Shown: in pieces, positions 1-8,646 of the stretch
How the letters are laid out: the number at the start of each line of letters is the position of its first letter
How positions within the stretch are numbered: position 1 is the first letter of the stretch
NCBI GenBank assembly: GCA_028281165.1
Contig: JANQKI010000231.1
Location: 1-64,000, forward strand
Direction of reading: 5' to 3'
Source of the DNA: Opitutaceae bacterium
GTDB lineage: Bacteria > Verrucomicrobiota > Verrucomicrobiia > Opitutales > Opitutaceae
DNA length: 64,000 nucleotides
Position numbers and translations under genes: made by a program
The notes under the pieces: generated by a model
What the model saw: only the letters and a program-made list of their open reading frames with translations
Database searches by the model: none
What the model was told of the DNA's origin: nothing

Positions 1-1856
1 ACTCCAAAAATGAATACGAAGAGCATAGGTAAGGTTGCCTTGATTACTTCGGCCATCGGCTTCTCAAAGCGATAGGAAGCGAGAAAAAGATTCATTCCAA
101 TCGGCGGCGTGATGTATCCGAGCTGCAAATTCGCCAGGAAAATAATGCCAAGATGAACGGGGTTGATGCCGAAGGCTGCTCCGAGGGGAGCAATCAACGG
201 AACAATCACAATAATGGCTGAGAAAATATCCATCAAGCAGCCAACGATTATGAGGAAGAAATTCAGAGCCAGGAGAAAAACAAGAGGCGATTCAATAACT
301 TCAGTAGCCCAACCGACAATCTGATCGGGGATCATCGCTGTCACCAAATAGTTGGTGAATCCCATGGCGACTCCCAGAATAAGCAAAACGCCACCAACCA
401 GCAATCCGCACTCCGCCATCAAGCTAGGCAGTTCATCAAACACCTTAGCTTTTCGTATCCAAATAGCTTCGACAAAATAGAGACAAAAGGCGTAGAGAGC
501 AGATACAGAAGCCGCTTCCACTGGCGTAGCGTAGCCGCTGAAGAGCGATACCAAAGCGACGATTGGAAGAAGCAGTTCACCCAAAGCTCCGATAGCCGCT
601 TTTCCTAGCTCCTTAAAATCGAAGGCAGAAGCTACTGTTTCTTTAGGGGGCTGCTTCCAGATACCCCAAGCAATGGTTAAACTGACGAGTAAAACCCCTG
701 GTAGAAACCCACCCAGAAAGACCTCGTTGAGCGTTATACTGATGCCTGCTGCGGAGGCTACAACCGCATAAAGAATGAGCGGCAAACAAGGTGGAAACAG
801 AACGCCCAGTGAACCAGCTCCAGTCAACAAGCCGATACTCGCATGGTCGTTGTATCCTGAAGATTTCAATACAGGCAACAACAGCCCTCCAAGGGCCAGA
901 ATGGTAACGCCTGAGGCGCCCGTAAAGGTAGTGAAAAACGCGCAAACCACCACCGTAACAATAGCCGCGCTTCCCCGCATGTCGCGAAAGAGAGCGCTAA
1001 TCAATCGAATGAGCCTGCGAGATGAATGCCCTTGGGTCAGATAGTATCCCGCCAGAGTGAAAAGCGGCAGAGTAACCAGCATTGGGCTGCGGGTTATTTG
1101 ATAGAGATTGAGAGCTACCACTTGACCGCTTTGCTGTGCGGCGGCAAAGCTAGAATCCTGGTAAGGATATTCCGAATACCATAAAAGCAAGAAAGCAGCT
1201 CCTCCCAAGGTAATGAAAATAGGAGAGCCCAAAACGGTTGCTAGCAGAAGAGCTGCAATTAAAATCCAGATAGAAGCGGCGCTGTCTCCATTTATGAAAT
1301 TGATAAGAAGGGCAAACGCCAAAGACCCAAGTAAAGGTACCAGTCGCCCAATCCAAGTATCGCTACAACGCCACCAAAAGCGAATGCCCAATAGAGCGAA
1401 ACCAATCGGCATAATAGCTTGCAGCGCTTCTGCCGGCATCCCGAAGATGAGAGTGCGTCCCGAATCCAGTGTAGCCTGCAAGTATTGCCAGCTTCCCAGT
1501 CCAAGCATAAATGTTACATAAAGCGTAATGGACGCGCTATAGGTCTGGGCAAAAATAGCTACTCGACCTTTGAGGTAAGTGGTGAAGGTGGATAAAGAGA
1601 GCAGTCGGCCTTGCCTTGCAGCTACAACGCCTCCGATCAACGCGACAAACAATACCAGGTGCCTGCGAGTTCCGGCATTGCCCGAGATGCCCGTATCGAA
1701 TTGCCTTAAGACAATCTCAACAATCGGCAGGAGCATCATAATGCCCAAGGCCAGAGCTATCGACCAATCCTCTACTTTCGACCAGATCTTTCCGGCTTTT
1801 CCAAGCAAGGAGGTAGAAGAGGAATCCGAATCAGACGTATCTTGGCTCGCTACCAC
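1..1856 (-). CDS. TRAP transporter fused permease DctQM (partial, C-terminus beyond left edge)
   Basis: This is the membrane part of a tripartite ATP-independent periplasmic (TRAP) transporter, which imports organic acids or similar solutes using an ion gradient. About 618 codons are visible and the frame stays open to position 1. The first ~160 residues look like a DctQ small subunit with hydrophobic helices. The rest is a DctM permease with many membrane segments and the typical motifs GLLTGAGSLGVLFPP and GYITPPIGMN. Both subunits lie in one frame, so this is a Q-M fusion. An in-frame TAA precedes the reading frame and no ATG lies before the DctQ domain. GTG at 1856 is the best start and TTG about 20 codons downstream is the alternative. 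It follows the DctP gene by 57 nt in the same operon. The substrate cannot be told from sequence. Confidence 0.88.
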   Translation of the reverse strand, partial: MVASQDTSDSDSSSTSLLGKAGKIWSKVEDWSIALALGIMMLLPIVEIVLRQFDTGISGNAGTRRHLVLFVALIGGVVAARQGRLLSLSTFTTYLKGRVAIFAQTYSASITLYVTFMLGLGSWQYLQATLDSGRTLIFGMPAEALQAIMPIGFALLGIRFWWRCSDTWIGRLVPLLGSLAFALLINFINGDSAASIWILIAALLLATVLGSPIFITLGGAAFLLLWYSEYPYQDSSFAAAQQSGQVVALNLYQITRSPMLVTLPLFTLAGYYLTQGHSSRRLIRLISALFRDMRGSAAIVTVVVCAFFTTFTGASGVTILALGGLLLPVLKSSGYNDHASIGLLTGAGSLGVLFPPCLPLILYAVVASAAGISITLNEVFLGGFLPGVLLVSLTIAWGIWKQPPKETVASAFDFKELGKAAIGALGELLLPIVALVSLFSGYATPVEAASVSALYAFCLYFVEAIWIRKAKVFDELPSLMAECGLLVGGVLLILGVAMGFTNYLVTAMIPDQIVGWATEVIESPLVFLLALNFFLIIVGCLMDIFSAIIVIVPLIAPLGAAFGINPVHLGIIFLANLQLGYITPPIGMNLFLASYRFEKPMAEVIKATLPMLFVFIFG

Positions 1857-1913
1857 AGATGCGATGCAAACCAGAGATGAGATTTACTCAAGAGGAAAGC
1901 GTGACTGTTCGCT

Positions 1914-2939
1914 TCAACGGGAACGAAAATCCTCCAGCATAGCAACGACTTCGTCAAAGATTTCAGCTGGCACCGTGGCGTCACGAATATATGAATACGC
2001 GTCCGTAGCCACTTTTTGCCAAGTGTCGAGTAGAGTATCATCCACTTCGCGGACTTCGAGGTTCCACTTGTCACGCATGACTTCGACCGACTGAGCATTT
2101 TCCGCCCTACCCGCTTCTGTCATTTCCTGGCCAATACGCTGCGCAATTTCTCGCATCGCTTCTTGATGCTCTGGAGCAATACGAGACCAGGCTTTGCCGG
2201 AAACGACAATCGCCCCGACGATAGGCACATAATTCAACTCGAGCATGTAGGGAGCCGGTTTGTAAGCTTGGCTCGCCAACGCATAGAAAGGAGGAAGCGG
2301 AACCGTATCGATCAAACCGGTCTGCAAGCTTGGCAAAATATCGGTGCTTTCGATTGGAATTGGGCGAAATCCCAACTTTTTAAGCATGTCGGTTTGTTTC
2401 GGATCGCCAGTCTGGGTAAACATTTTTCCCTTTCGCATATCGTCTGGCGTCTCCACTAAGCTTTTACTGAAGATGTGCACCCAACCGGAGTCCATCCAGG
2501 AGAGCACGATAAATCCCTTCTCGCTCAAACGCTGTTCGAACCGAGGAGCGAGAGTCGACATCACGTGATTCAACTCGTCGACGGAACGAAAAAGAAGCGG
2601 GATCTTCTGCAAACCTGCCACGCCTGGATCGACTTCCGAAAGACCGATCCCTGAAATGAGCGACGCCTGCGTTTGGTTAATCCGCATGCGATCGATCATG
2701 GCGCTCTCGCCACCTTGAATACCTCCAGCAAAAACGATCAGCTGAACCTGGCCATCTGTCGCCTCCTTCCACTCCTGGCCCATTCGGAGAAGCATTTTGT
2801 GGAAGGACGAATCCTTCGGAGCCAGGGTGGTTAACCGAAGCGTGAGCTTTCTGGCAAAGGTGTCCGGAGTTTGATGAAAAGCGATTAGCCCAAGCAAAAG
2901 GATCGCTATTAGCCGAAAAGTCTTTGGAGCAAATTTCAT
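1914..2939 (-). CDS. TRAP transporter substrate-binding protein DctP
   Basis: Periplasmic solute-binding subunit of a TRAP transporter (341 aa). The chosen ATG gives a clean signal peptide: a Lys-rich start, then a hydrophobic LIAILLLGLIAF segment ending near TFA. An upstream in-frame ATG at 2981 would add 14 residues before the signal peptide and is less likely. The mature part begins with the DctP pattern LTLRLTTLAPKDSSFHKM and continues with EWKEATDGQVQ and the binding-domain stretch LSEKGFIVLSWMDSGW. It lies between the TatT lipoprotein gene upstream and the DctQM permease downstream, all on the minus strand. This matches the TatT-P-Q-M order of the TPAT (TPR-associated TRAP) systems described in Treponema. 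Ligand unknown. Confidence 0.92.
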   Translation of the reverse strand: MKFAPKTFRLIAILLLGLIAFHQTPDTFARKLTLRLTTLAPKDSSFHKMLLRMGQEWKEATDGQVQLIVFAGGIQGGESAMIDRMRINQTQASLISGIGLSEVDPGVAGLQKIPLLFRSVDELNHVMSTLAPRFEQRLSEKGFIVLSWMDSGWVHIFSKSLVETPDDMRKGKMFTQTGDPKQTDMLKKLGFRPIPIESTDILPSLQTGLIDTVPLPPFYALASQAYKPAPYMLELNYVPIVGAIVVSGKAWSRIAPEHQEAMREIAQRIGQEMTEAGRAENAQSVEVMRDKWNLEVREVDDTLLDTWQKVATDAYSYIRDATVPAEIFDEVVAMLEDFRSR

Positions 2940-3065
2940 AACGATAGAAAAAGAACAAGCTGGTCGATAAAGCCGGTTCAAGACATTAGACGGTTGGAAC
3001 AGCAGTTCTCTTCAAACGTTTCATTAAATTGAATATTTTTCGAACAGAAAGGCCGTCAGTTCGGC

Positions 3066-4025
3066 TCAGAGAAACAGCCAATCGAGCCGAGTTAAGAGCC
3101 ATTCCGCCCGTCGCTGATAGAGGCGATTCGCCAATCGGAGCTCGGGACGGGCGTCAATATCGATAGAGAGCGCTTGGTTCAGAAGCTCGGTAAACTTCTC
3201 CTTGTCCTGTTGCTCGACCGCAACCGATTCAGCATAAGCAACATAGACTGAAGCCATTTGCCCGCCTGAGAGTTCGAGAGCTCTATTGAAGTGCATCGTG
3301 GCTTTGGCCACAGGATCTCCGGATCCAGTGAGACGGCCCATCTCATAAGTGATGAAAAATGAATGCACAGAGCCAGAATCCCAGTCCGGATCGAGAGAAA
3401 GCACCTTTTCCATCATAGCTTCGGGAATCGCTAGCTCGCCCACCAATTCAGGATCGTCTAAAGAAAGAACGATCGCGCCCATCCAGGAAAGAGCAGTCCA
3501 ATAAAGATAGGGAACGTCGTCAGCCTCAACGTTAGCCAAAGCGTCCTCTAAATCCAAAGCCAAGGCTTCGGACAAACCAGGATGCCTGACCTCCAAACCA
3601 CGCATGCCGTAGCGCTTGGCTCGAAGATAAAGATTCTTCGCCCGTTCGCGCAACTCGACGGAGCGATGGTAATCCTCGTCTTCCACCTCATCGGCTTCCA
3701 GTTGCACAAAGCCATAACTATACTGGGCAAAACTGCTACAGAGATTGAGAAGCAAGCCTTCGTGCTCTGGCACTTCTGCCAAGACGCTCTCCATAAGCTT
3801 TAAACTGAAAGGGAGAGCCTCCTTTATCAGTTCGGGATCGTCGTCGGAGGAAAAAACCGTACCCCCGCCAGCCAGGGCATCGCCAATTTGATTCATGGCC
3901 ATCTGTTTAACTGAACAGCTACTAAGCAAGACCGCCGTCGCAAGAATCGGGATACAGAGGAATCGATTATGGCGAATCCAAATGCCTTGGAAGAAGTGTA
4001 GGAGCTTGCTTGCAAGCGATGCCAT
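3066..4025 (-). CDS. TatT-like TPR lipoprotein of a TRAP transporter
   Basis: A 319-aa lipoprotein of the TRAP-transporter T-component family. A hydrophobic segment ends in the lipobox LLSSC, so it is predicted to be lipid-anchored. The body matches the family pattern: MAMNQIGDALAGGG after the lipobox, LMESVLAEVPEHEGLLLNLCSSFAQY, then helical TPR-like pairs, including one with RAKNLYLRAKRYGMRGL. In Treponema pallidum TatT forms a complex with the TRAP binding protein and is thought to help deliver hydrophobic ligands. Here it is the first gene of the TRAP operon. The start is odd: residues 2-10 (ASLASKLLH) are encoded by one arm of a REP-like inverted repeat, and no other ATG, GTG or TTG lies between that repeat and the end of the signal peptide. 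An upstream start at 4064 would lie inside the other repeat arm. Confidence 0.88.
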   Translation of the reverse strand: MASLASKLLHFFQGIWIRHNRFLCIPILATAVLLSSCSVKQMAMNQIGDALAGGGTVFSSDDDPELIKEALPFSLKLMESVLAEVPEHEGLLLNLCSSFAQYSYGFVQLEADEVEDEDYHRSVELRERAKNLYLRAKRYGMRGLEVRHPGLSEALALDLEDALANVEADDVPYLYWTALSWMGAIVLSLDDPELVGELAIPEAMMEKVLSLDPDWDSGSVHSFFITYEMGRLTGSGDPVAKATMHFNRALELSGGQMASVYVAYAESVAVEQQDKEKFTELLNQALSIDIDARPELRLANRLYQRRAEWLLTRLDWLFL

Positions 4026-4072
4026 TTGCTCAATTCGACAAAAGATCCAATCGCTTGCAAGCAAGCTCCTAC
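3998..4072. repeat. REP-like inverted pair (BIME-type), GTAGGAGC family
   Basis: Two perfect 23-nt inverted arms lie at 3998-4020 and 4050-4072, separated by 29 nt. Each arm starts with GTAGGAGC on its own strand and contains an internal palindrome (GCTTGCTTGCAAGC). This is the architecture of REP/BIME elements mobilised by RAYT (TnpA-REP) transposases. The GTAGGAGC head also resembles REP families known from gammaproteobacteria. The pair lies between the amtB terminator and the TatT coding region and overlaps the first codons of TatT. No RAYT gene is visible in this window. Confidence 0.8.
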
Positions 4073-4089
4073 CGAATCTGCAAAGAAAA

Positions 4090-4117
4090 AGCCCGAAAGC
4101 GTAATCACTTTCGGGCT
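4090..4117 (-). terminator. Rho-independent terminator of amtB
   Basis: A perfect 10-bp stem (AGCCCGAAAG at 4090-4099 paired with CTTTCGGGCT at 4108-4117) has an 8-nt loop. On the minus strand it is followed by TTTTTCTTTG. It lies 25 nt after the amtB stop codon, so it should end amtB transcription before the TRAP operon. Confidence 0.85.
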
Positions 4118-4141
4118 TAGAGGAATTTAAAGAAATGAAAA

Positions 4142-5431
4142 TTAGATTTCGTATCCTTGCTCGTCGTGATCGCTGAGGTCGAGACCTCGCAGCTCGTCAT
4201 CGCTTTGGACGCGCAGTCCGACGATCTTATCCACGATGAAAAGCGTAACGATGGAGACGATTCCGCTCCAAACAATGGTTACGGCAACGCTCTTGATCTG
4301 AGCCCAAACCTGAGCGCCCATACTGCTGATACCATCGCCAAAGCCGGCTCCACCGAAAGCTTCACCAGCAACGACACCGGTAAGAACAGCTCCAACAATA
4401 CCACCAATACCATGAACACCAAAAACGTCTAAGCTGTCATCAAACTTCATCGATGGCTTGATAATGACCGCGACAATGTAGCAGCAACACGCTGAAGCCA
4501 CTCCGATAAGAATAGCCCCCATGGGTCCAGAGCTTCCCGACGCGGGAGTGATAGCGACAAGACCGGCAACTGCGCCTGTGGCGATGCCGAGGACGCTGGC
4601 TTTGCCATGTCTAATCCATTCGATGAACATCCAGGTCGCCGCTGAAGCTGCGGTTGCGATTTGAGTTACGAGCATAGCCATACCGGCGACTCCATCCGCA
4701 GCCAGTTGGCTCCCTGCATTGAAGCCAAACCAGCCAACCCAGAGCATGGAAGCCCCGATTACGGTAAGCGGAAGATTGTGCGGCTTGATCGGCTCCTGAA
4801 AAGCCCCTTGGCGTTTGCCGACCATTATACAGGCAACGAGTCCCGCAATACCCGCGTTGATGTGAACAACGGTGCCGCCAGCAAAATCGATCACACTCCA
4901 GTTGGCAAATAAACCACCGCCCCAAGCCATATGCCAGACGGGCAGGTAGCTGAAGGTAAACCAAATAGAGGTGAACAACACCACCGCGCTGAACTTCATT
5001 CGCTCGGCGAAAGCTCCCACAATGAGAGCTGGCGTTATGATAGCGAAGGTCATTTGAAAGGTGACGAAAACAGATTCGGGAATCGTTCCGCTGACCGCAT
5101 CTACGGTAACACCTTTAAGAAAAAGTTTGCTGAAATCGCCGAAGAAATTTCCACCTTCGCCCGCTGCCAAGCTATAACCGTAGACAACCCAAAGGACAGT
5201 CATGATGCAGCAAATGGAGAAACATTGCATCAAGACGGAGAGAACATTTTTGGCTCGAACCAGACCGGCGTAGAAGAGGGCGAGGCCAGGCAAGGTCATA
5301 AAGAGAACCAAAACTGTGGCGACTATCATCCAAGCCGTATCGCCAGAGCTTATGGTTGCTTCTTCCTGAGCAAAAGCGACGCTGGGCATCGCTGCGAGGA
5401 GTACAAGGAATAAAGAACGGAGTCGTTTCAT
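4142..5431 (-). CDS. amtB: Ammonium transporter (Amt/MEP/Rh family)
   Basis: Inner-membrane ammonium channel of 429 aa with a cleavable N-terminal signal (MKRLRSLFLVLLAA...AFA), as in E. coli AmtB. About eleven hydrophobic segments follow. Family motifs seen include GLALFYAGLVR, AFAERMKF, DFAGGTVVHINAG (with the conserved Asp and pore His region), LWVGWFGFNAGS and DVFGVHGIGGIVGA. The start at 5431 is preferred over an in-frame ATG at 5491, which would place 20 non-hydrophobic residues before the signal. It is monocistronic here. The PII gene glnK, which often accompanies amtB, is not adjacent. The C-terminal tail ends with DLSDHDEQGYEI. The 249-nt upstream region holds no sigma-54 type -24/-12 pair that I can defend. 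Confidence 0.96.
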   Translation of the reverse strand: MKRLRSLFLVLLAAMPSVAFAQEEATISSGDTAWMIVATVLVLFMTLPGLALFYAGLVRAKNVLSVLMQCFSICCIMTVLWVVYGYSLAAGEGGNFFGDFSKLFLKGVTVDAVSGTIPESVFVTFQMTFAIITPALIVGAFAERMKFSAVVLFTSIWFTFSYLPVWHMAWGGGLFANWSVIDFAGGTVVHINAGIAGLVACIMVGKRQGAFQEPIKPHNLPLTVIGASMLWVGWFGFNAGSQLAADGVAGMAMLVTQIATAASAATWMFIEWIRHGKASVLGIATGAVAGLVAITPASGSSGPMGAILIGVASACCCYIVAVIIKPSMKFDDSLDVFGVHGIGGIVGAVLTGVVAGEAFGGAGFGDGISSMGAQVWAQIKSVAVTIVWSGIVSIVTLFIVDKIVGLRVQSDDELRGLDLSDHDEQGYEI

Positions 5432-5680
5432 ACGATTGGCAGTTTTAGGTAGAGGTTTAAAGGCGCCTTGCGAAGGCAAGTGTCTCGACAAATCCGACTC
5501 GTTAAATCACCGACCACCGAGAAATCGCGCAGGAGCAAAGCAGAAAATTTGAGGGTGGCAGCAAGGATGAAAAATTTGTAAAGGGCCGCAACTTCAAAAT
5601 GCGCCCAATCAATCCTAGACCCCTAGAAAGGATCGAAGAAGCGGAGGCATCTCGACGACACCTCCAAGAGAAATGGCTGA

Positions 5681-6520
5681 TTAAATGCCGCCTAAGACAA
5701 TACGCCCTTCTGGAGTTTTCGGGCTATTGGCGGTCTCTTCCGTCACGAAGAAGCTTATACTGGAATTGGTGAAATCGATCTCCTTATTCTCTGAAAGATC
5801 GAAAAAGAAAAGACCATCCGAAGCGCCGCCAATTGGAATGGTACCCGCTCTAACCGACTTGTCGCTTCCTTCGGACTTCGCCCAAACGTGGTAAGTCTTG
5901 CCGGAATGCTCTTCGGGTAGATTTTCGACCGCCATAAAGCCAATCTTGTAGTTGCGATCGAAAAGCGAGAATCCTTCAGTCGCGGCCTCGGACTGCGATT
6001 GGGCGATATCCCTTTCTTCAATACGCGAGTACCAATAGGCTTCGGCTAGACCAGCGAGCTCAAGCATGCGGTCTTCCATAGTGATTGTCTCTTGGTCTAC
6101 CACGAAGTTGCGAGAATCGCCTGGCTTGCCCAGCTCGGTCAAGACAACGTCCCCCGAAACGGCCTCCCGATTCTCGAATACGAGAAAACCAAACACTACC
6201 GCCGCGCAGGCCGCCACAGCCCATCCGCCCCAACTCCAGAAAGGTATCAGCTTCCCTTCGTCAGACACCTCGGTCTGATTTTCATTCTCCGCGGCTTCTT
6301 CCTGATCAATGCGTTGCATGAGCTCGGAATAGACTCGAAACGAAGGCTCCACTTGCGGACAGTCTAGAGCGCTCATCTCGTTGATAGTCTGCCATTCATG
6401 CACTGCGGTTTGCAGCTCCCGATCATCGCGGAGATGGGCTTCGAATTGCTCTAATTCTTCTTCAGGAAGGGTGCCGACCGCGTATTGGACGGCCTTTTCT
6501 TGGATGTTTTCCTTATTCAT
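5681..6520 (-). CDS. Anti-sigma factor, RskA/anti-sigma-K type
   Basis: Membrane anti-sigma factor (279 aa) expected to hold the ECF sigma factor encoded just upstream, with which it overlaps by 8 nt. The N-terminal ~75 residues form the cytoplasmic anti-sigma domain (AVGTLPEEELEQFEAHLRDDREL). A single membrane helix follows at about residues 95-115 (WGGWAVAACAAVVFGFLVF). The C-terminal periplasmic part resembles the RskA domain (GKTYHVWAKSEG, AGTIPIGG, ISFFVTEE). It lacks the HxxxCxxC zinc motif of ZAS-type anti-sigmas, which fits the RskA class. Its signal is unknown. In SigK/RskA pairs release follows proteolysis of the membrane protein. Confidence 0.88.
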   Translation of the reverse strand: MNKENIQEKAVQYAVGTLPEEELEQFEAHLRDDRELQTAVHEWQTINEMSALDCPQVEPSFRVYSELMQRIDQEEAAENENQTEVSDEGKLIPFWSWGGWAVAACAAVVFGFLVFENREAVSGDVVLTELGKPGDSRNFVVDQETITMEDRMLELAGLAEAYWYSRIEERDIAQSQSEAATEGFSLFDRNYKIGFMAVENLPEEHSGKTYHVWAKSEGSDKSVRAGTIPIGGASDGLFFFDLSENKEIDFTNSSISFFVTEETANSPKTPEGRIVLGGI

Positions 6521-7079
6521 AGCTGTGTGCCATTAATTGTTTAAGCCTCTGCATCCCGCGGCGCATGGCGGTTTTTACCGTGCCCAAGGGAATGTCGAGT
6601 TCGACTGAAATTTCTTGTTGTGTCATGCCTTTAGTCATCGCCAGAGAAAGACTGTCTTTCTGAGCTTGAGGCAATTTTTCTAGCATCGATTTAAGGCGCC
6701 CGATCTCGTCGTTCAGGACTACGGTTTCAGACGGAGAGCGCTCGCTGGAATTAGCGTCTTCGGGATGATGATAGATGCTGGGGTCTTCAACGACCGTTTC
6801 CGGCTTTTGACGCCTGAGTCGATCAATACAAAGACGCTTGGTGACGAGCACCGCCCAGCTGAAGGGACGTGACAATGCAGGTTTATAAGTCCCAGCGGTA
6901 CGCCAGATCTTCATAAAAACATCCTGCAAGACTTCCTCAGCCATCATTCTATCCTTTAAAAAATTATATATGTAGGAGTAGAGAGGGCGCGAATAACGGG
7001 AGTAAAGCTCGTCAAAAGCCTCACGCTCTTTAAGCGCGATTCGTCTGATTAGCTCCGCCTCGATACTTGCCTGGTCCAT
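6513..7079 (-). CDS. RNA polymerase sigma factor, ECF subfamily
   Basis: Sigma-70 family ECF sigma factor (188 aa). Region 2 is at about residues 20-90 (YSRPLYSYIYNFLKDRMMAEEVLQDVFMKIWR, then SRPFSWAVLVTKRLCIDRLRRQ). Region 4 is at about residues 125-180 (LEKLPQAQKDSLSLAMTKGMTQQEISVELDIPLGTVKTAMRRGMQRL). It is translationally coupled to the RskA-type anti-sigma gene, as in SigK-type modules. A small secreted protein gene lies 29 nt upstream on the same strand and may share the transcript. Target promoters are not deducible here. Confidence 0.95.
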   Translation of the reverse strand: MDQASIEAELIRRIALKEREAFDELYSRYSRPLYSYIYNFLKDRMMAEEVLQDVFMKIWRTAGTYKPALSRPFSWAVLVTKRLCIDRLRRQKPETVVEDPSIYHHPEDANSSERSPSETVVLNDEIGRLKSMLEKLPQAQKDSLSLAMTKGMTQQEISVELDIPLGTVKTAMRRGMQRLKQLMAHSYE

Positions 7080-7108
7080 CGATTATACCAAGTGGCCTCC
7101 AATGGGAT

Positions 7109-7651
7109 TTAGTTTGAATCGATGATATCCAACTCGGCTTCGAATTCGTTTTCGAATCGCTTGTTCAATTCGGCGACCAATTTGACCAAGGCCTTTTTGA
7201 GCACCTCGTTGTACTTATCAGTACGCCGATTTGACGAAATTAACGCGGCGGCTCCATCCGCATATCTAAAATATCCTAACTTGTTCCTGTCTGGCGTTTG
7301 ACGCAGGACAGCGTTCAGCTGCACTTCGATTTCGCCAAGTCCGTTATAGCCCCACTTGTTGATGAAGACGTCAACTTGTGGCTGATTGTGAGGTTTACGC
7401 GCTCCAAAGCGCTCGATCTTGTAGGGAATGGGAAAATCGATTTCCTCAAGGATCTCGGTCAGCACTTGTTCGAAGTAGCGAAACCGGTCGTCCTCGTCTC
7501 CGTATTCGTAAACCGGAATGATGCTATCGATGATGCGAAAATGCAGCGTTTGATCGTTGTTCAAATAGATATAGGGAATCACCCGGTTCTTCTTCCCAAG
7601 TGAAAGGGAGGCAGTCAGGGATAGTGCCAATATCAGAAATAACGCTTTCAT
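7109..7651 (-). CDS. Hypothetical secreted protein
   Basis: A 180-aa protein that I do not recognise. It starts with a clear signal peptide (MKALFLILALSLTASLSLG). The mature part has alternating strands and helices (IPYIYLNNDQTLHFRIID, PIPYKIERFGARKPH, VDVFINKWGYNGLGEIEVQLNAVL) and ends with an acidic helix. The layout suggests a compact alpha/beta periplasmic protein. It lies 29 nt upstream of the ECF sigma gene in the same direction, so it may be the first gene of the sigma/anti-sigma operon and perhaps part of its response. No catalytic motif is visible. Confidence 0.7.
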   Translation of the reverse strand: MKALFLILALSLTASLSLGKKNRVIPYIYLNNDQTLHFRIIDSIIPVYEYGDEDDRFRYFEQVLTEILEEIDFPIPYKIERFGARKPHNQPQVDVFINKWGYNGLGEIEVQLNAVLRQTPDRNKLGYFRYADGAAALISSNRRTDKYNEVLKKALVKLVAELNKRFENEFEAELDIIDSN

Positions 7652-7842
7652 CGTAGTTTGTTCAGCTTGAGGCGAGCGACAGACGCTTCTAACCTGCTAA
7701 GAAATGATTCGCTTGGCAAGTCGCCTTGGATTCAAAAAGCCACATTACTCGCTTGGGAACCAGCAATCTTAGCTACTCAAAACAAAAATCGAGGCTGAAA
7801 TGTTAAAAAGGCTTTTATAAACCACTAGCGTTTTGCCAATTA

Positions 7843-8646
7843 TCACTTCTTAGGCTTTTCGAAACGGTCTAGCCGCAACCGCATGCGGCTATCGAAGAGA
7901 GTAACTTCCAACATCCTCAGAGCGAAGGCCATACCGAAACCAGCTCCAGCAGCGATTAAGATCCAAATCATAATCTGATAGCGTACCGCTTCAAGCGGAG
8001 AGGCGCCCGCTAGAATTTGACCTGTCATCATGCCAGGCAAAGCCACAATGCCAGCGGTCGCCATAGAATTGATGATAGGTGTAATGCCTGTGCGAATACA
8101 GTCTTTTGAATAAGACCTGATGGCTTCTCGCGAAGTTTGGCCAAGAGCGAGGCGCTGCTCGATTACATCGCGGTTATCGTAAACCGCGGAAGTCAAACGG
8201 TCCATACTGAGACTGATTGCGTTCATGGTATTGCTCATGATCATACCCAGTAGAGGAATGACGTATTGCGGGGTGTACCAAGGTTTAGGATGAACCACAA
8301 CCAGTATTCCGTACAAAGCGATAGCGAAGGAGGAAACGAAAAGCGTGCCCGCTCCTATGCCTAGCGATCCCCAACCTTTCAGACGCCGCTTTTGGCGAGC
8401 CATGATTTCTCGCGAGGCTACAATCAGCATGACCAAAGCCATTACGGCGACGTAAGGCTCATTGCCTGAGGCAAAGAGGAATCTCAACACATAGCCGATA
8501 AGCGAAAGCTGCACCACCAAGCGAACCGTGGCCACCAAAAGGGACTGCGTTACTCCAAGCCGGTAGGCGCTCAAAAGAATCGCTAACCCCACTACGAGTA
8601 GTAGAGCGAAAGAAAGATCCAAATAGCTGAGTTCTTCCGTGCTCAT
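7843..8646 (-). CDS. fetB: FetB-type ABC transporter permease (UPF0014)
   Basis: A 267-aa inner-membrane permease of the FetB/YbbM family. About six or seven hydrophobic segments are present, with family motifs VATVRLVVQLSLIGYVL, PLLGMIMSNTMNAISLSMDRL and GIVALPGMMTGQILAG. In E. coli FetAB is an ABC exporter that raises tolerance to iron and oxidative stress. The gene overlaps the upstream ATPase gene by 4 nt (ATGA), so the two are translationally coupled. The 191 nt after it, up to 7652, contain nothing I can identify. The metal substrate is inferred from the family only. Confidence 0.9.
   Translation of the reverse strand: MSTEELSYLDLSFALLLVVGLAILLSAYRLGVTQSLLVATVRLVVQLSLIGYVLRFLFASGNEPYVAVMALVMLIVASREIMARQKRRLKGWGSLGIGAGTLFVSSFAIALYGILVVVHPKPWYTPQYVIPLLGMIMSNTMNAISLSMDRLTSAVYDNRDVIEQRLALGQTSREAIRSYSKDCIRTGITPIINSMATAGIVALPGMMTGQILAGASPLEAVRYQIMIWILIAAGAGFGMAFALRMLEVTLFDSRMRLRLDRFEKPKK

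Noticed and set aside
1579-2094. A 171-codon open frame on the plus strand
   Set aside because: It lies opposite the DctQM and DctP coding regions, which have clear family motifs. Its own translation shows no domain and has a shadow-like composition.
5432-5680. Sigma-54 promoter for amtB
   Set aside because: A GGTGGCAGCAAGG stretch hints at a -24/-12 site, but spacing and orientation do not fit the consensus for transcription towards amtB.
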